Positions 63,926-64,000 of a stretch of DNA of 64,000 nucleotides are shown one piece after another. Both the position numbers and the translations under genes were made by a program. The stretch covers positions 101,667 through 165,666 of the forward strand of contig JAGWBR010000007.1 in NCBI GenBank assembly GCA_021295785.1, written 5' to 3'. The notes beneath the pieces are model-generated. The model was not told the origin of the DNA. It saw only the letters and a program-made list of their open reading frames with translations, and did no database searches. The stretch is from Gemmatimonadota bacterium (GTDB lineage Bacteria; Gemmatimonadota; Gemmatimonadetes; Palauibacterales; Palauibacteraceae). Numbering within the stretch: the stretch's first letter is position 1; each line of letters opens with the position of its first letter.

Positions 63926-64000
63926 CAGGCCGTGGATAAAGTTCCGTTCCGCGGGCGTTTGTTGAATGAGATAAATTGGGGGTACACAAGGATCTCAGCG

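Noticed and set aside
63945..63960. GTTCCGCGGGCGTTT near the right edge, similar to the palindrome core
   Set aside because: The arms do not pair and key positions differ; too weak to call a copy.

Overview
The window is high-GC bacterial chromosome, densely packed with housekeeping genes in long co-directional runs. Successive genes often share a 4-nt NTGA stop/start overlap, and GTG and TTG starts are common. I see no phage, insertion sequence, CRISPR array, tRNA or rRNA. Three secreted or lipidated 6-bladed beta-propeller proteins, a TAT-exported class V aminotransferase, large NAD-glutamate dehydrogenase and the general gene content suggest a Gemmatimonadota-like organism. That assignment is an inference; no marker gene proves it.

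Layout. 1-9121 (minus strand): truA-htrA-purB-purC-purS-purQ-purL-purF, a purine operon running off the left edge. 9223-14938: trpD, then lexA on the opposite strand, then trpCFBA. 14956-18770: CDGSH Fe-S protein, yqeK-type HD hydrolase, NFACT/RqcH-like protein, LytR_C protein. 18801-30114: rlmN, aspS, phoH-pgpH-ybeY, mgtE, meaB and methylmalonyl-CoA mutase large subunit. 30118-35310: gamma-glutamyltranspeptidase, TM2 membrane protein, class V aminotransferase, DUF3500 protein. 35438-40400: SOS mutagenesis cassette imuB-DUF6504-dnaE2. 40808-42517: envelope-stress-like module (small membrane coiled coil, YbjN-like, PspA). 42537-47998: DUF1611-trpS-hydroxyacid dehydrogenase-dapA-like-purA. 48122-49797: rpsP-rimM-trmD. 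49825-50043: a UGA-containing SelW-like selenoprotein gene. 50243-63925: large glutamate dehydrogenase, beta-propeller, glnA, acyltransferase, DUF2281-like protein, guaB and an export-protein cluster whose last gene is frameshifted.

Two things stand out. (1) A 72-codon gene at 49825-50043 (minus) encodes a SelW/Rdx-family protein whose CxxU redox motif uses an in-frame TGA, with a SECIS-like hairpin 15 nt downstream. Ordinary gene callers would cut it to ten residues. (2) A palindromic element, consensus GACGTTCCCGCGGAAACGTC on the minus strand, occurs five times in the first 11.2 kb and was not seen afterwards. Four copies lie inside genes (purF, purQ, truA twice), always in the frame giving [D/N/S]-V-P-A-[E/G]-T-[S/F], at a propeptide, loops or a C-terminus. 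This resembles the Rickettsia palindromic elements that insert in frame into proteins.

How the genes work together: the window holds IMP synthesis steps plus both branch enzymes (purA to AMP, guaB to GMP), the later tryptophan steps, nitrogen assimilation and glutamate catabolism (glnA, gdh), translation quality and modification genes (aspS, trpS, rlmN, trmD, rimM, rpsP, truA, ybeY), and a DNA-damage circuit. The lexA and imuB upstream regions share repeated CCGAA pentamers, including a pair spaced 11 bp in each, which are candidate LexA operators.
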